Origin: Mycobacterium asiaticum
Lineage (GTDB): Bacteria; Actinomycetota; Actinomycetes; Mycobacteriales; Mycobacteriaceae
DNA: 57,375 bases
Reading direction: 5' to 3'
NCBI RefSeq assembly: GCF_001673635.1
Contig: NZ_LZMH01000016.1
Location: 1 to 57,375 of the forward strand
Shown: positions 32,766-41,157 of the stretch, in pieces
Numbering within the stretch: the stretch's first letter is position 1
How the letters are laid out: every line of letters begins with the position of its first letter
Made by a program: the position numbers and the translations under genes
The notes under the pieces: generated by a model
The model's input: the letters and a program-made list of their open reading frames with translations, nothing else
The model's database searches: none
Told to the model about the DNA's origin: nothing

Positions 32766-33767
32766 TTAACCAGCGCGGCGCGCCAGATCGATGGCGAACT
32801 GGTTGACGAAGGTGCCCGCCGGCGGGTCGCCCTTGTCGCAAGTTCCGTCGGATTCGCCCGGCCGCTTCACCCAGAGGTAGGCGTCGGCGTGGGCACCCGC
32901 GGTGGCCGCCGTAGGCGGGGTGCCCAGCGCCCGGCCGCTGGGGTTGCACCAGTTCAGAGCGGAGTCCGGCGCTGGTCCCACGCCGTTGCGTGAGGTGTCG
33001 ATCACGTAGTGCGAACCATTCGTGAGCCCTGAGATCGCCTCGCCGTAGCCGATCTCGTCTCCGGTGGTGAAGAAGTTCGCGGTGTTGAGGCTGAATCCCC
33101 GGGCCCGGGCGACGCCTGCCTGGTTGAGCCGACCGGCCATGTCCTCGGCGCTGTGCCAGCGCAGGTGGCCGGCGTCGACATACACGGCCGCATTCGGGTC
33201 GCGCGTCAGCGCCTCGACGGCGTAGCGAATCAAGTCGTAGCGTTCCTGGCGCTGGTCACCTGACAGGCAGTCGGCCATGGCCAGAGCATCGGGTTCGACG
33301 ACGACCGCCGCCGGCGAGGAGCCAAGGTCGTTGGCGATGCCGTCGATCCAGCCGCGGTATTCACCGGCCGAGCCGAACCCTCCGGCGGCGAAGCTGCCGC
33401 AGTCACGGTGCGGGATTCCGTAGATGCTGAACACGGGCATCGCGCCGGCGGCCGCCGCGTCCCCGGCGTACCTGGCGACCGTCGACGCCGAAGAGCCGGG
33501 CACGATCCAGTACGCCTGCGGGGTGTTGGCGATGGCGGTCAGCTCGGGGCTCGGCGGCTCGGCGTGCTGGGCGGCGCGCATCGCCGCGGAGTTGGGGTTG
33601 ACGTAGAACGGCATGCCGGCCAGTGGGTTGCCGTCGGCGGCCAGCCGCACCGACGGGGCGCGGCCGACCTGCACCGGGTCGGCAAGGAAACCTAGGCCGG
33701 CAACGGCCGCAACTGTGAGGAAAGGGGCGATCCACCGCGCGAGGGCACCAGCAGCTGAGAACATCAC
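32766..33767 (-). CDS. Secreted glycoside hydrolase family 6 (cellulase-type) protein
   Basis: A 333-residue GH6 protein with an N-terminal signal/anchor helix (APFLTVAAVAGLGFLA). GH6 marks in order are PFYVNPNSAA, PVFSIYGIPHRDCG, VVVEPDALA (catalytic Asp), YVDAGHLRWH, FSLNTANFF, IDTSRNGVGP, CNPSGRALG and DAYLWVKRPGESDG. These are inverting cellulases/cellobiohydrolases; the mycobacterial relative is CelA1 (Rv0062). A TAATTT box 6 nt before the GTG start suggests a leaderless mRNA. In a mycobacterium the target could be environmental cellulose or cellulose in the biofilm matrix. Confidence 0.92.
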   Translation of the reverse strand: MMFSAAGALARWIAPFLTVAAVAGLGFLADPVQVGRAPSVRLAADGNPLAGMPFYVNPNSAAMRAAQHAEPPSPELTAIANTPQAYWIVPGSSASTVARYAGDAAAAGAMPVFSIYGIPHRDCGSFAAGGFGSAGEYRGWIDGIANDLGSSPAAVVVEPDALAMADCLSGDQRQERYDLIRYAVEALTRDPNAAVYVDAGHLRWHSAEDMAGRLNQAGVARARGFSLNTANFFTTGDEIGYGEAISGLTNGSHYVIDTSRNGVGPAPDSALNWCNPSGRALGTPPTAATAGAHADAYLWVKRPGESDGTCDKGDPPAGTFVNQFAIDLARRAG

Positions 33768-33822
33768 CCCAGGAAATTAGCGTTCCGGTGCAACGAGCGC
33801 CAATCTGCCCCCCGGGCACGGG

Positions 33823-34497
33823 TCACGAGGCCGACCGGCGTCGGGACCGTTGCGGGGGCGCGGTCATCTCAGCCAACGTTTCCATCGCACCCGCCATTCG
33901 TGGGTAGACGACGGCGGGCCCGATCCAGCGCGCCAGGAAACGCCGCAGATCGTCACCGCTTCGGTGCGCCTGGCCGCGGTCGATCAGGAAGGAGTACAGG
34001 ACCCGAAGGCAGAACTCAGAGAGCTCGCTCAGCGCTTCCTCGTCGAAACCGGCCGCCTCCCAATCGACCTCGTACCGGTGCAGCATCGAACGGCTGAACG
34101 CCAACGCCGTGTCAGAGGTGAGGGAGGTGGTCACCGAGTCCCGCGATCGCTTGCTGAGGATCAGACCGAGGCGGTTGTCGTCGGAGAGATGCTCTATCGC
34201 GAAGGCGACCCCTTCCACCATCGCTGCGGCGGGGTCGGTCTGGCCGCGCACGTGTTCGGCCAGTTGTTGCAGGAACCCGTCTCCGGAGCGCATTGCGGTG
34301 GCGATCATCAACGCTTCGGTGCCGGGAAAGTAGCGGTACACCGTCTGGCGAGTCACCCCGAGCGAGCGCGCGACGTCGGCGATCCGCATCGCCGAACCTC
34401 GCTCGGCGATCAACTCATCGGCGGCGTCGAGAATCCGGGTGATGGCCTCTTCATCCGAACGCGGCGTGTTGCCGGACCAGCCGTGACTTCGGACCAC
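33823..34497 (-). CDS. TetR/AcrR family transcriptional regulator
   Basis: A 224-residue protein. Its helix-turn-helix is at about 38-62 (MRIADVARSLGVTRQTVYRYFPG) and the ligand domain includes EGVAFAIEHLSDDNRLGLILS. It is downstream of the PF10118 gene in the same direction with a 53-bp gap, so it could be part of that transcription unit and regulate the catabolic island to its right. It is one of two TetR candidates for the shared inverted repeat. Confidence 0.88.
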   Translation of the reverse strand: MVRSHGWSGNTPRSDEEAITRILDAADELIAERGSAMRIADVARSLGVTRQTVYRYFPGTEALMIATAMRSGDGFLQQLAEHVRGQTDPAAAMVEGVAFAIEHLSDDNRLGLILSKRSRDSVTTSLTSDTALAFSRSMLHRYEVDWEAAGFDEEALSELSEFCLRVLYSFLIDRGQAHRSGDDLRRFLARWIGPAVVYPRMAGAMETLAEMTAPPQRSRRRSAS

Positions 34498-34550
34498 TAT
34501 CTGCCCACCTGAGCCGCGTGCATGGCGCGATCATATCGGTGCACAGCAAG

Positions 34551-35471
34551 CTAACCGCTGGTCGCGCCGACCGAATACCAGTGCGCGGCGCACTTGGGTT
34601 CCTCGGCGTACCGGTCGAACCAGCGCCCAGCGAACGCGGGCAGATTCTCGTAAGTGGGATCGTGGCGGGGCCCCTGGGAACGGACGAGACCCGCCAGCAT
34701 CGCGGCCACTTCTCGCTTGGGTACGCCGGCGTAGGTGGCCTGCCCGGAACCCGTGAGTCGGCGGTTCGCGTTGATCGACGCACGGATCGCCCCCAGCGAC
34801 CAACCGGCCGGCAGCAGTTGCCCATAGCTCCCGCCGTCCGAAGCCGGGACGTGCTGCTGAAAACCGTCCGTCACGATCGAGAGGATCTCACCGATGTGCT
34901 TGACGACGCCGCCGATCGTTTTCAGGCGGTACGGGAAACTGCCGTGGACGGCGTCGTAAACCATCAGGGCCGAACTGCGGTGCTCGATCTCCTCGACGAA
35001 GTGCCACAAGAAGAGCGAGGCCACTCGCTCGTCGCCGGGCTCGAACAGTTTGTCCTCGTGATCGAGGAAGACTTTGAAGTAGGGCGTGAAGGTGTTCTCG
35101 ATGATCGCGGTGTAAGCCAGGCGCCACGCCAGTGGTTTGGTGGCGGTCAGGTACTCGAAGGAAGCGACAACCTCATCCATCGTGGCCTGCAGCCCGGGCC
35201 AGCGTCGGACGAGGGCGCGGAAGTGGCTCATGTGCGCCGCTGAATGTTGAGCTTCCTGCCGCAGGTACGCCATTGCCTCTTCCGCGGCGCGGGGATCGCG
35301 GATCAGCGGGATCGCCTCACGGGTGGCATCCACGATGAACTTCTCGAAACTCGGTGCGAAGAAGGTGATCAGGTTGCACTGGACGGCGAACGCCGGTCGT
35401 TGCTGATGCCATATGAACGGGATGTCGTCCCCGGCGAAGTCGAATCGCACCCGTCGTACCTGAAGAGTCAT
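34551..35471 (-). CDS. PF10118-type predicted metal-dependent hydrolase (diiron-like)
   Basis: A 306-residue helical protein. ExxH motifs in RQEAQHSAAH and FVEEIEHRSSAL, plus ENTFTPYF, suggest a di-metal site in a ferritin-like bundle, as in the PF10118 group that is common next to monooxygenase genes in actinobacteria. The start MTLQVRRVRFDF has AGGAC upstream and is preferred over the 14-residue longer frame. The gene diverges from the Baeyer-Villiger monooxygenase gene, and the gap holds the shared 28-bp inverted repeat. The reaction is unknown. Confidence 0.8.
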   Translation of the reverse strand: MTLQVRRVRFDFAGDDIPFIWHQQRPAFAVQCNLITFFAPSFEKFIVDATREAIPLIRDPRAAEEAMAYLRQEAQHSAAHMSHFRALVRRWPGLQATMDEVVASFEYLTATKPLAWRLAYTAIIENTFTPYFKVFLDHEDKLFEPGDERVASLFLWHFVEEIEHRSSALMVYDAVHGSFPYRLKTIGGVVKHIGEILSIVTDGFQQHVPASDGGSYGQLLPAGWSLGAIRASINANRRLTGSGQATYAGVPKREVAAMLAGLVRSQGPRHDPTYENLPAFAGRWFDRYAEEPKCAAHWYSVGATSG

Positions 35472-35562
35472 TACGTCCTGCCTCGGCGTGTCCTGCGTCG
35501 TTTGACCAGACACTCGTGGGACTTTCGTCTTGTCTTCAAGCTAGCACCGGTGCGTGTTCTTG

Positions 35563-35590
35563 ACCATACGCACCGCAGTGAATGTATGGT
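35563..35590. promoter_or_regulatory. Shared 28-bp inverted repeat, site A (ACCATAC-N14-GTATGGT)
   Basis: Perfect 7-bp arms with a 14-bp spacer, lying just before the monooxygenase ATG at 35597. The same arrangement, with one mismatch, recurs at 37889-37916 in the next divergent gap. The left arm is preceded by TTG, giving a TTGACC -35-like box, and TGTATG follows 17 bp later, so the element also overlaps a plausible promoter. The start codon would then be at or near the transcription start. Confidence 0.7.
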
Positions 35591-35596
35591 GCTGTA

Positions 35597-37582
35597 ATGA
35601 GTCACTCGACAGTCGGCGCCCCGACCGGGACGGTGCTCAACGCAAACGTGTTGCTCGGCCTGCCCTTCGACGACTCCGACGAGGTCATCCGCGCCGCCGT
35701 CGAGCAATCCAGTGTGCCCGCCCTGCTGATGTCGATGGTGCACATGACGGGCGACATGGGCCTGCTCGACGAACTCCCGCGACCGTTCATGTTGATTGCC
35801 ATGGATCTGCAGGGCGCTATGAGCGAACCCGACAAGCGGACCGTGCGGGACCGTGCTTTCGACGTGATCCGCGACTACCGGGACCGTGGCTGCCCGCCAC
35901 CGTTCGTACCCGACGCCGCGCAGATGCGGGCGATGTTCGACGCGATATCAGCCGGAGCAGTGACCGAGCAGTTCGTCGACTATGTCGCTGCGGACCTGAG
36001 ATTCAGTGACGCCGATCAGTGCGGCCCTGCGCCGGCGTCGACGCCCGAGCAGCGCGCCGGATTTCCGGTGGTCGTCATAGGTTGCGGCGAGGCCGGTTTG
36101 CTGGCCGGGATCAAGCTCAAGGCGGCAGGTGTGCCGTTCACGATCATCGACAAGCAGCCGGGGGTCGGCGGAACCTGGCTTGCCAACCGGTATCCCGGCT
36201 GCCGCGTCGACATCGCCAGCCAGTACTACACCTACTCATTCGAACCCAGCGACCACTGGACCCATTACTACGCCGAGCAGCCGGAGATCCTGCAATACCT
36301 GCAAGACGTCGCGGCCCGTCACGGCATCGAGCCCCACGCGCGCTTCAACACCGAGGTGACCGGGGCGGCCTGGGACGATGACTCGGCCACCTGGCGGGTG
36401 ACGATCCGGTCTGCCGACGGCGGCCAGGACACGTTGACCGCTCGGGCGGTGATCTGCGCCGTGGGACAGTTCAGCAACTCCATCATCCCGAACCTCAACG
36501 GCGCCAGTGCTTTTCGGGGGTCCTCATTCCACACCGCGGACTGGCGTGATGACGTCGATTTGACCGGCAAGCGGGTCGCGGTGATCGGCGCGGGAGCCAG
36601 TGGATTCCAACTCGTGCCCGCGATCGCGGACACGACCGCACGGGTGGACGTCTACCAGCGAACCCCGCAATGGATGGCGCCCAATCCGAGCTACCACGAC
36701 GCGATCCCCGACGGCGCCAGATGGGCCATCCGCCACCTGCCCTACTACGCCAGATGGCTGCGGTTCGTGTCCTGGTGGCCGATTGCCGACGCGCTTGACG
36801 AGCAAGTGCTGATCGACCCGGAGTGGGACAACGGCGGACTGTCCTGCAACGAGTCCAACCATGCCATTCGGGAACTGTTCATCGCGTGGATGCGGGCCTT
36901 CTGCGCCGACGAGGAGCTGCTGGAGAAGGTCACGCCGAAGTACCCGCCGATGGGCAAACGGACGTTGCAGGACAACGGAACCTGGTTGAGGACTTTGCAG
37001 CGCGACGACGTCGAGCTGGTCACCGAGGGCATCGCGGAGATCACTCCGACCGGAGTCACCACCGTCGACGGTAAGCACCGGCCGGCCGACGTCCTGGTCT
37101 GGGCAACGGGTTTCGACGTCAACCACCAACTCGGCCCCGTCAACGTCCGGGGTCTGGACGGGGTGGAGCTCAACACCGTGTGGGGCGATTCCGCCTACGC
37201 CTACCTTGGGGTCACCGTGCCGGGCTTCCCCAATTTCTTCTGCATGTACGGGCCGGGCACCAACGCCGTCAACGGCGCCAGCATCATCTACAACTCCGAG
37301 TGCCAGATGCGTTACATCATGGGATGTATCGACCTGGTGCTCGCGCGTGGTGTCGGATCGGTCATGCCGCGTAAGGACGTCTGTGACGACTACAACCGGC
37401 GTAACCAGGAGCGGCTGAAGCGGATGGTCTACAGCCATCCGGCCGTCTGCAGCAGTTACTACAAGAATTCCGCCGGGGAGTTGCCGACGTTGTACGGTTT
37501 CCGCATCTTCGACTATTGGCGGTGGACAAGCCGAGTGAACGAGAACGACTACGAGTTGCGGCCCAACCCTATTCGCCGTTGA
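35597..37582 (+). CDS. Flavin-containing (Baeyer-Villiger-type) monooxygenase
   Basis: 661 residues. An N-terminal extension of about 155 residues precedes the FAD Rossmann motif GCGEAG (162-167) and GGTW. The Baeyer-Villiger fingerprint FxGxxxHxxxW is present as F306-G308-H312-W316, and a second Rossmann motif VIGAGASG binds NADPH. Such enzymes insert oxygen next to a ketone, giving an ester or lactone. ATG 35597 (MSHSTVGAP) is chosen; ATG 35582 lies in the palindrome. The 3' end overlaps the remnant of an opposite hydrolase gene. Confidence 0.92.
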   Translation: MSHSTVGAPTGTVLNANVLLGLPFDDSDEVIRAAVEQSSVPALLMSMVHMTGDMGLLDELPRPFMLIAMDLQGAMSEPDKRTVRDRAFDVIRDYRDRGCPPPFVPDAAQMRAMFDAISAGAVTEQFVDYVAADLRFSDADQCGPAPASTPEQRAGFPVVVIGCGEAGLLAGIKLKAAGVPFTIIDKQPGVGGTWLANRYPGCRVDIASQYYTYSFEPSDHWTHYYAEQPEILQYLQDVAARHGIEPHARFNTEVTGAAWDDDSATWRVTIRSADGGQDTLTARAVICAVGQFSNSIIPNLNGASAFRGSSFHTADWRDDVDLTGKRVAVIGAGASGFQLVPAIADTTARVDVYQRTPQWMAPNPSYHDAIPDGARWAIRHLPYYARWLRFVSWWPIADALDEQVLIDPEWDNGGLSCNESNHAIRELFIAWMRAFCADEELLEKVTPKYPPMGKRTLQDNGTWLRTLQRDDVELVTEGIAEITPTGVTTVDGKHRPADVLVWATGFDVNHQLGPVNVRGLDGVELNTVWGDSAYAYLGVTVPGFPNFFCMYGPGTNAVNGASIIYNSECQMRYIMGCIDLVLARGVGSVMPRKDVCDDYNRRNQERLKRMVYSHPAVCSSYYKNSAGELPTLYGFRIFDYWRWTSRVNENDYELRPNPIRR

Positions 37583-37882
37583 GATAGTCGAGGATGGCGG
37601 AGCACACCGCCTCGGGCTGGTCGACCTGCAGGAAGTGCCCGGCGCCCGCAATGATCTGGACCCGGCTTCCGGGTGGGAGCCCGTCGATCACGCCGTCCAG
37701 GTAGCCGATGCGACCACGTGAAATCCGTTGGCCACCAGCATTGCTCCGACGTCACGCCAACTATGGGCGCTGTGCGGGAAGCCATGCACACACAGGGCCA
37801 GCCGGCCGTCCTCCGGTCCCCAGGCGAGCGCGGTCATTCGGATATGAGGTAGCTCGAACTCCAGCGTCCGCGGTTCGGTCAC
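37569..37882 (-). pseudogene. Alpha/beta hydrolase (epoxide-hydrolase-like), internally deleted
   Basis: The leftward start (GTG 37882) gives VTEPRTLEFELPHIRMTALAW, LALCVHGFPHSAHSWRDVG and GFHVVA, the normal N-terminus of an epoxide-hydrolase-like protein. At about 37690-37705 the frame jumps straight into a typical C-terminus: YLDGVIDGLPPGSRVQIIAG, GHFLQVDQPEAV, ILDYLNGE and stop. The middle of the protein (about 180-200 residues, with the nucleophile and cap) is missing and the two halves are in different frames. It is a deletion remnant, not a gene, and overlaps the 3' end of the monooxygenase by 14 bp. Confidence 0.85.
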
Positions 37883-37888
37883 ACCTTG

Positions 37889-37916
37889 ACCATACAAGCA
37901 GCCTGAAGTGTATTGT
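37889..37916. promoter_or_regulatory. Shared 28-bp inverted repeat, site B (ACCATAC-N14-GTATTGT)
   Basis: Second copy of the element at 35563-35590: same left arm, same 14-bp spacer, one mismatch in the right arm, and an identical 11-bp run CTTGACCATAC at the left. It lies between the hydrolase remnant (leftward) and the Rieske oxygenase gene (rightward). Read leftward it puts TATGGT just before the GTG of the remnant. Co-regulation with the monooxygenase is inferred. Confidence 0.7.
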
Positions 37917-38011
37917 GAGCGGGTGAGGAGCTGCAGTGCTTCATCGCCGGCCGGTGCGGCGCGGTTCGGGCGGCGTTGGTGGACGACCTCGTAAGGAACC
38001 TGAGGAGTGGC

Positions 38012-39145
38012 ATGCCAAGGCAGGAGTCATTGGAGCTCACGCGACGGGTGCTAAAGCACTTGGAGAACGACACGCTCGACACGGTCGAGGATGTATGGCA
38101 CGAGCCGCGCGAAGCCTTCGTTGATCGAGACCACTTCGAGGCCGAAGTGGCGATGCTGCGGCGGGTTCCGCACGTCATCGGTTGGGCCGGAGAAGTTGCG
38201 ACGCCCGGCCAGTACACCACCAAAGACGTGATGGGCGTTCCCATTCTGGTGGTGCGCGGTCGGGAAGGCGCCCTGCGGGGGTTCGTCAACGGCTGCGCGC
38301 ATCGCGGAGCCCAGGTGGCCGACGGTTGCGGGACCGCAAGGATGTTCACCTGTCCGTACCACGGTTGGACGTACGGCACGGACGGTCGCCTGACCGGTGC
38401 GCCGGCTCGCAAGATGTTCGCGGGCTCGTTAGAGGGCAGGGGATTGATCCCGTTGCCCGTGAGCGAGCACGCCGGCCTGATCACGGTTGGCTTGGCGCCG
38501 GGAACCGACATCGACGACGCACTGGGCGAGCTCGCCGAACCGTTGTCCCAGTATGACTTCGGGACCCGGCACCACGCCGAGACCAGGCGGTTCGAGATCG
38601 CCACCAACTGGAAATTGGCGGTCGGCGTGAACTTCGAGGGATACCACTTCCCATACGTGCACGCCGACACCCTCGACCCCATCGCCTGCAACAACTCGGT
38701 GTGCGACAGCTACGGTCGTCACAACCGGTGGGCCTTTCCGTTCCGCGACATCGTCAATTTGGCTGATGTGCCCGAATCCGATTGGCCCGAACAGTTTTTC
38801 GGTACGGTGGTCTATGGCTTGTTCCCCTCATGCGTCCTGATCGAGGCGCCCGCGTCCTACCAGATGCTTCGGGTGTACCCGGGCCGCAACCCGGGGGAGT
38901 GCGTCGTCTATATCACCTACGGTTCGCCGACCCCGATCACCACGGATCAGGAACGCGAGTGGTACCGAATGTCGATGGAGGCGGTGTGTAACGTGTTGTG
39001 CAATCAAGACTTTCCGATGGCGGAGGCGTGTCAGCGGGGTCTGGAAGGCGGAGTCGCCGAGGTGCTCTTCGGCCGGAACGAACCGATGCTGCATCATCCC
39101 GCATCAGTATGGCGTCAGGCATTGGCCGAGGAGGTCCGGCGCTGA
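38012..39145 (+). CDS. Aromatic-ring-hydroxylating / Rieske oxygenase alpha subunit
   Basis: 377 residues. The Rieske [2Fe-2S] centre is C95-x-H97 (GCAHRGA) and C114-x2-H117 (CPYHGW), followed by a catalytic domain with the mononuclear iron motif NFEGYHFPYVHAD. These oxygenases hydroxylate, demethylate or cleave aromatic or steroid-like substrates and need a reductase, which is not encoded nearby. The ATG at 38012 (MPRQESLEL) has GAGGAG 4-5 nt upstream, so the longer TTG/GTG starts are rejected. Confidence 0.9.
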   Translation: MPRQESLELTRRVLKHLENDTLDTVEDVWHEPREAFVDRDHFEAEVAMLRRVPHVIGWAGEVATPGQYTTKDVMGVPILVVRGREGALRGFVNGCAHRGAQVADGCGTARMFTCPYHGWTYGTDGRLTGAPARKMFAGSLEGRGLIPLPVSEHAGLITVGLAPGTDIDDALGELAEPLSQYDFGTRHHAETRRFEIATNWKLAVGVNFEGYHFPYVHADTLDPIACNNSVCDSYGRHNRWAFPFRDIVNLADVPESDWPEQFFGTVVYGLFPSCVLIEAPASYQMLRVYPGRNPGECVVYITYGSPTPITTDQEREWYRMSMEAVCNVLCNQDFPMAEACQRGLEGGVAEVLFGRNEPMLHHPASVWRQALAEEVRR

Positions 39146-39152
39146 TCGTGGG

Positions 39153-39719
39153 TCAGGATCCGCGGAACGAGGCCGCGAAGAAGCGCTGCAGCATCGCCAG
39201 TTCGGCTTTCGGGTCTTTCAGCGGCCATACCCACAATGCGAGAAAGACGCGGATCAGCCATTGTGCGGCGAGCGGGTCGGCGTCGTCCGTGCCCAGCATC
39301 TCGGCGGCGAATCCTGTGACGGCAGGCGAATTGGTCAGCCAGTCGCTCCCGGAGTCCATGTCCATCGAGCGGAAGAGCTGAGTGAGCGGGTGCGACTGCA
39401 CCCGCTCGAGGGCGGCAATGGTCGCGGCCACCACGCGGTCCGGACCACGAAGATCCCTGATCGACTCGCGCACGGAGTCGACGATTTGGGTGGCGTGGAT
39501 CTTCACCACCGCGTCGCGGATCGCTGCCTTGCCACCGGCGTGGCGATAGATGGTGGCCGGTGAGCAATGGATGCGCTTGGCCAGCGCATCGATGGAGAAT
39601 GCCTCGTAGCCGGCGTCCAGGATCAGTTCGGCCGCGGCGGCGTAGATTCGGTCCGCGGCTTCGTCGTGCCGATCTCTTCCCACCAGCCAATCGGTCTGTG
39701 GCATGTGACGATGTTGCAT
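39153..39719 (-). CDS. TetR/AcrR family transcriptional regulator (next to CYP144)
   Basis: 188 residues from ATG 39719 (183 from 39704, MPQTDWLVGRDRHDE). The helix-turn-helix is at the N-terminus (FSIDALAKRIHCSPATIYRHAGGKAAI). It faces the CYP144-like gene; M. tuberculosis also has a TetR gene (Rv1776c) divergent from cyp144 (Rv1777), as I recall. A 12-bp palindrome lies in the gap. Its end is 7 bp from the end of the Rieske oxygenase gene. Confidence 0.87.
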   Translation of the reverse strand: MQHRHMPQTDWLVGRDRHDEAADRIYAAAAELILDAGYEAFSIDALAKRIHCSPATIYRHAGGKAAIRDAVVKIHATQIVDSVRESIRDLRGPDRVVAATIAALERVQSHPLTQLFRSMDMDSGSDWLTNSPAVTGFAAEMLGTDDADPLAAQWLIRVFLALWVWPLKDPKAELAMLQRFFAASFRGS

Positions 39720-39730
39720 CTGGCGCGAAC

Positions 39731-39742
39731 GCCTTGCAAGGC
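39731..39742. promoter_or_regulatory. Perfect 12-bp palindrome GCCTTGCAAGGC
   Basis: It is centred in the gap between the TetR gene (start 39719) and the CYP144-like gene (start 39766), 11 bp and 23 bp from the two starts. The position is typical of an autoregulatory TetR operator; binding is inferred. Confidence 0.65.
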
Positions 39743-39765
39743 TTTTGCATGCTGAGACATTCGGC

Positions 39766-41112
39766 ATGAATTTCTCACTCGAAAATGCAGGTCATGCCGT
39801 GCAACTGATTTCGCCGCCTTCGTCGCGAACGTTTGGGGCTTATCAACTTCACGGGCCACCGTTGACGGGGGCCAACGATCACGTTCAGCCTGAGTGCGTG
39901 GCGGTACTGGACGACCCGGTGAACTTCTTCGGCGCGGAGGCGCTGCAGGATCCCTATCCGCTGTACGAGCGGATGCGCGCCGAGGCGCCGGTGCACCGCA
40001 TCGGCGATTCGGCGTTCTTCGCGGTTTGCGGTTGGGATGCGCTGATCGACGCCGTGAACCGGGTCGACGACTTCTCGTCGAATCTCACCGCGACCATCGT
40101 CTACCGCGAGGACGGGACCGTCGGCCCATTCGACATGATGGAGCCAGGTAGCCCCAGCCATGCGTTGGCGACCGCCGACGACCCGATTCATGCGGCGCAC
40201 CGCAAGATCCTGCTGCCACACTTGTCCGCCAAGCGCGTCCGCGTCATCGAAGAATTCGCCGGCGAGCTCGCCGAGCGGCTCTGGACCGAGAATCTGCACG
40301 CCGGGCGCATCGAATGGATGAGCGCTCTGGCCAACCGATTACCGATGATGGTGGTCGCCAAGTTGCTGGGCCTGCCCCAGGCCGACGTCGACAAGCTGAT
40401 TCGACTCGGCTTCGCAACTACAACGTTGCTCGATGGCGTGGTCACCCAAGCTCAGCTCGAAACGGCCGGTCTGGCCGCATTCGAGCTGTCCACCTACGTC
40501 TTGGAACACTTCGAAAAAGCCGACCCGGCAACTGAATTCGGACTGATCCCAGACATGGCCGCTCGCTACGCCTCCGGTGAAGTCGACCAAACCGTCGCAA
40601 TGGGCATCATGCTGACCCTGTTCAGTGCCGCCGGCGAATCAACGGCGTCGCTATTGGGCAGTGCCGCATGGATACTCGCCGACCGCCCGAAGATCCAAGA
40701 GCAGCTACGGCGGAATCCGGAACTACTCAACGCCTTCATCGAAGAGGCATTGCGATACGAGCCGCCATTCCGGGGGCACTATCGCCACGTATGGCGCGAC
40801 ACGACCCTTGGCGGCGTGCCGGTCGAGGCGAACTCTCATCTGTTGCTGATGTGGGGTGCGGCCAACCGTGATCCCGCACAGTTCGACGCGCCCGATGAAT
40901 TCCGGCTCGACCGCTCGGGCGCCAAAGGGCACGTCACCTTCGGCCGGGGTGTCCACTTCTGCATCGGTGCCGCCCTGGCGCGGTTAGAAGCGCAGATCGT
41001 CTTCCGCATGCTGCTGGAACGCACCAACTGGATCGAGGCGGCGGACGTGGGAGAGTGGCTGCCCAGTATCTTGGTCCGCCGCCTGGACCGGCTGGAACTG
41101 GCCGTTCGATAA
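39766..41112 (+). CDS. cyp144: Cytochrome P450, CYP144-like
   Basis: 448 residues. The region after residue 45 follows CYP144 closely: FFGAEALQDPYPLYERMRAEAPVHRI, FSSNLTAT, ANRLPMMVVAKLLGLP, GESTASLLGSA (I helix), EEALRYEPPFRGHYRHV (ExxR) and FGRGVHFCIG with Cys399 as heme ligand. The C-terminal EAADVGEWLPSILVRRLDRLELAV is also characteristic. The start is uncertain in the variable N-terminal 45 residues; GTG 39898 would give a shorter form. Confidence 0.92.
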   Translation: MNFSLENAGHAVQLISPPSSRTFGAYQLHGPPLTGANDHVQPECVAVLDDPVNFFGAEALQDPYPLYERMRAEAPVHRIGDSAFFAVCGWDALIDAVNRVDDFSSNLTATIVYREDGTVGPFDMMEPGSPSHALATADDPIHAAHRKILLPHLSAKRVRVIEEFAGELAERLWTENLHAGRIEWMSALANRLPMMVVAKLLGLPQADVDKLIRLGFATTTLLDGVVTQAQLETAGLAAFELSTYVLEHFEKADPATEFGLIPDMAARYASGEVDQTVAMGIMLTLFSAAGESTASLLGSAAWILADRPKIQEQLRRNPELLNAFIEEALRYEPPFRGHYRHVWRDTTLGGVPVEANSHLLLMWGAANRDPAQFDAPDEFRLDRSGAKGHVTFGRGVHFCIGAALARLEAQIVFRMLLERTNWIEAADVGEWLPSILVRRLDRLELAVR

Positions 41113-41157
41113 GCAGCCTCGTGTTTGGGAGTACGCCGCGCGGTTATTCCGTGGGAC

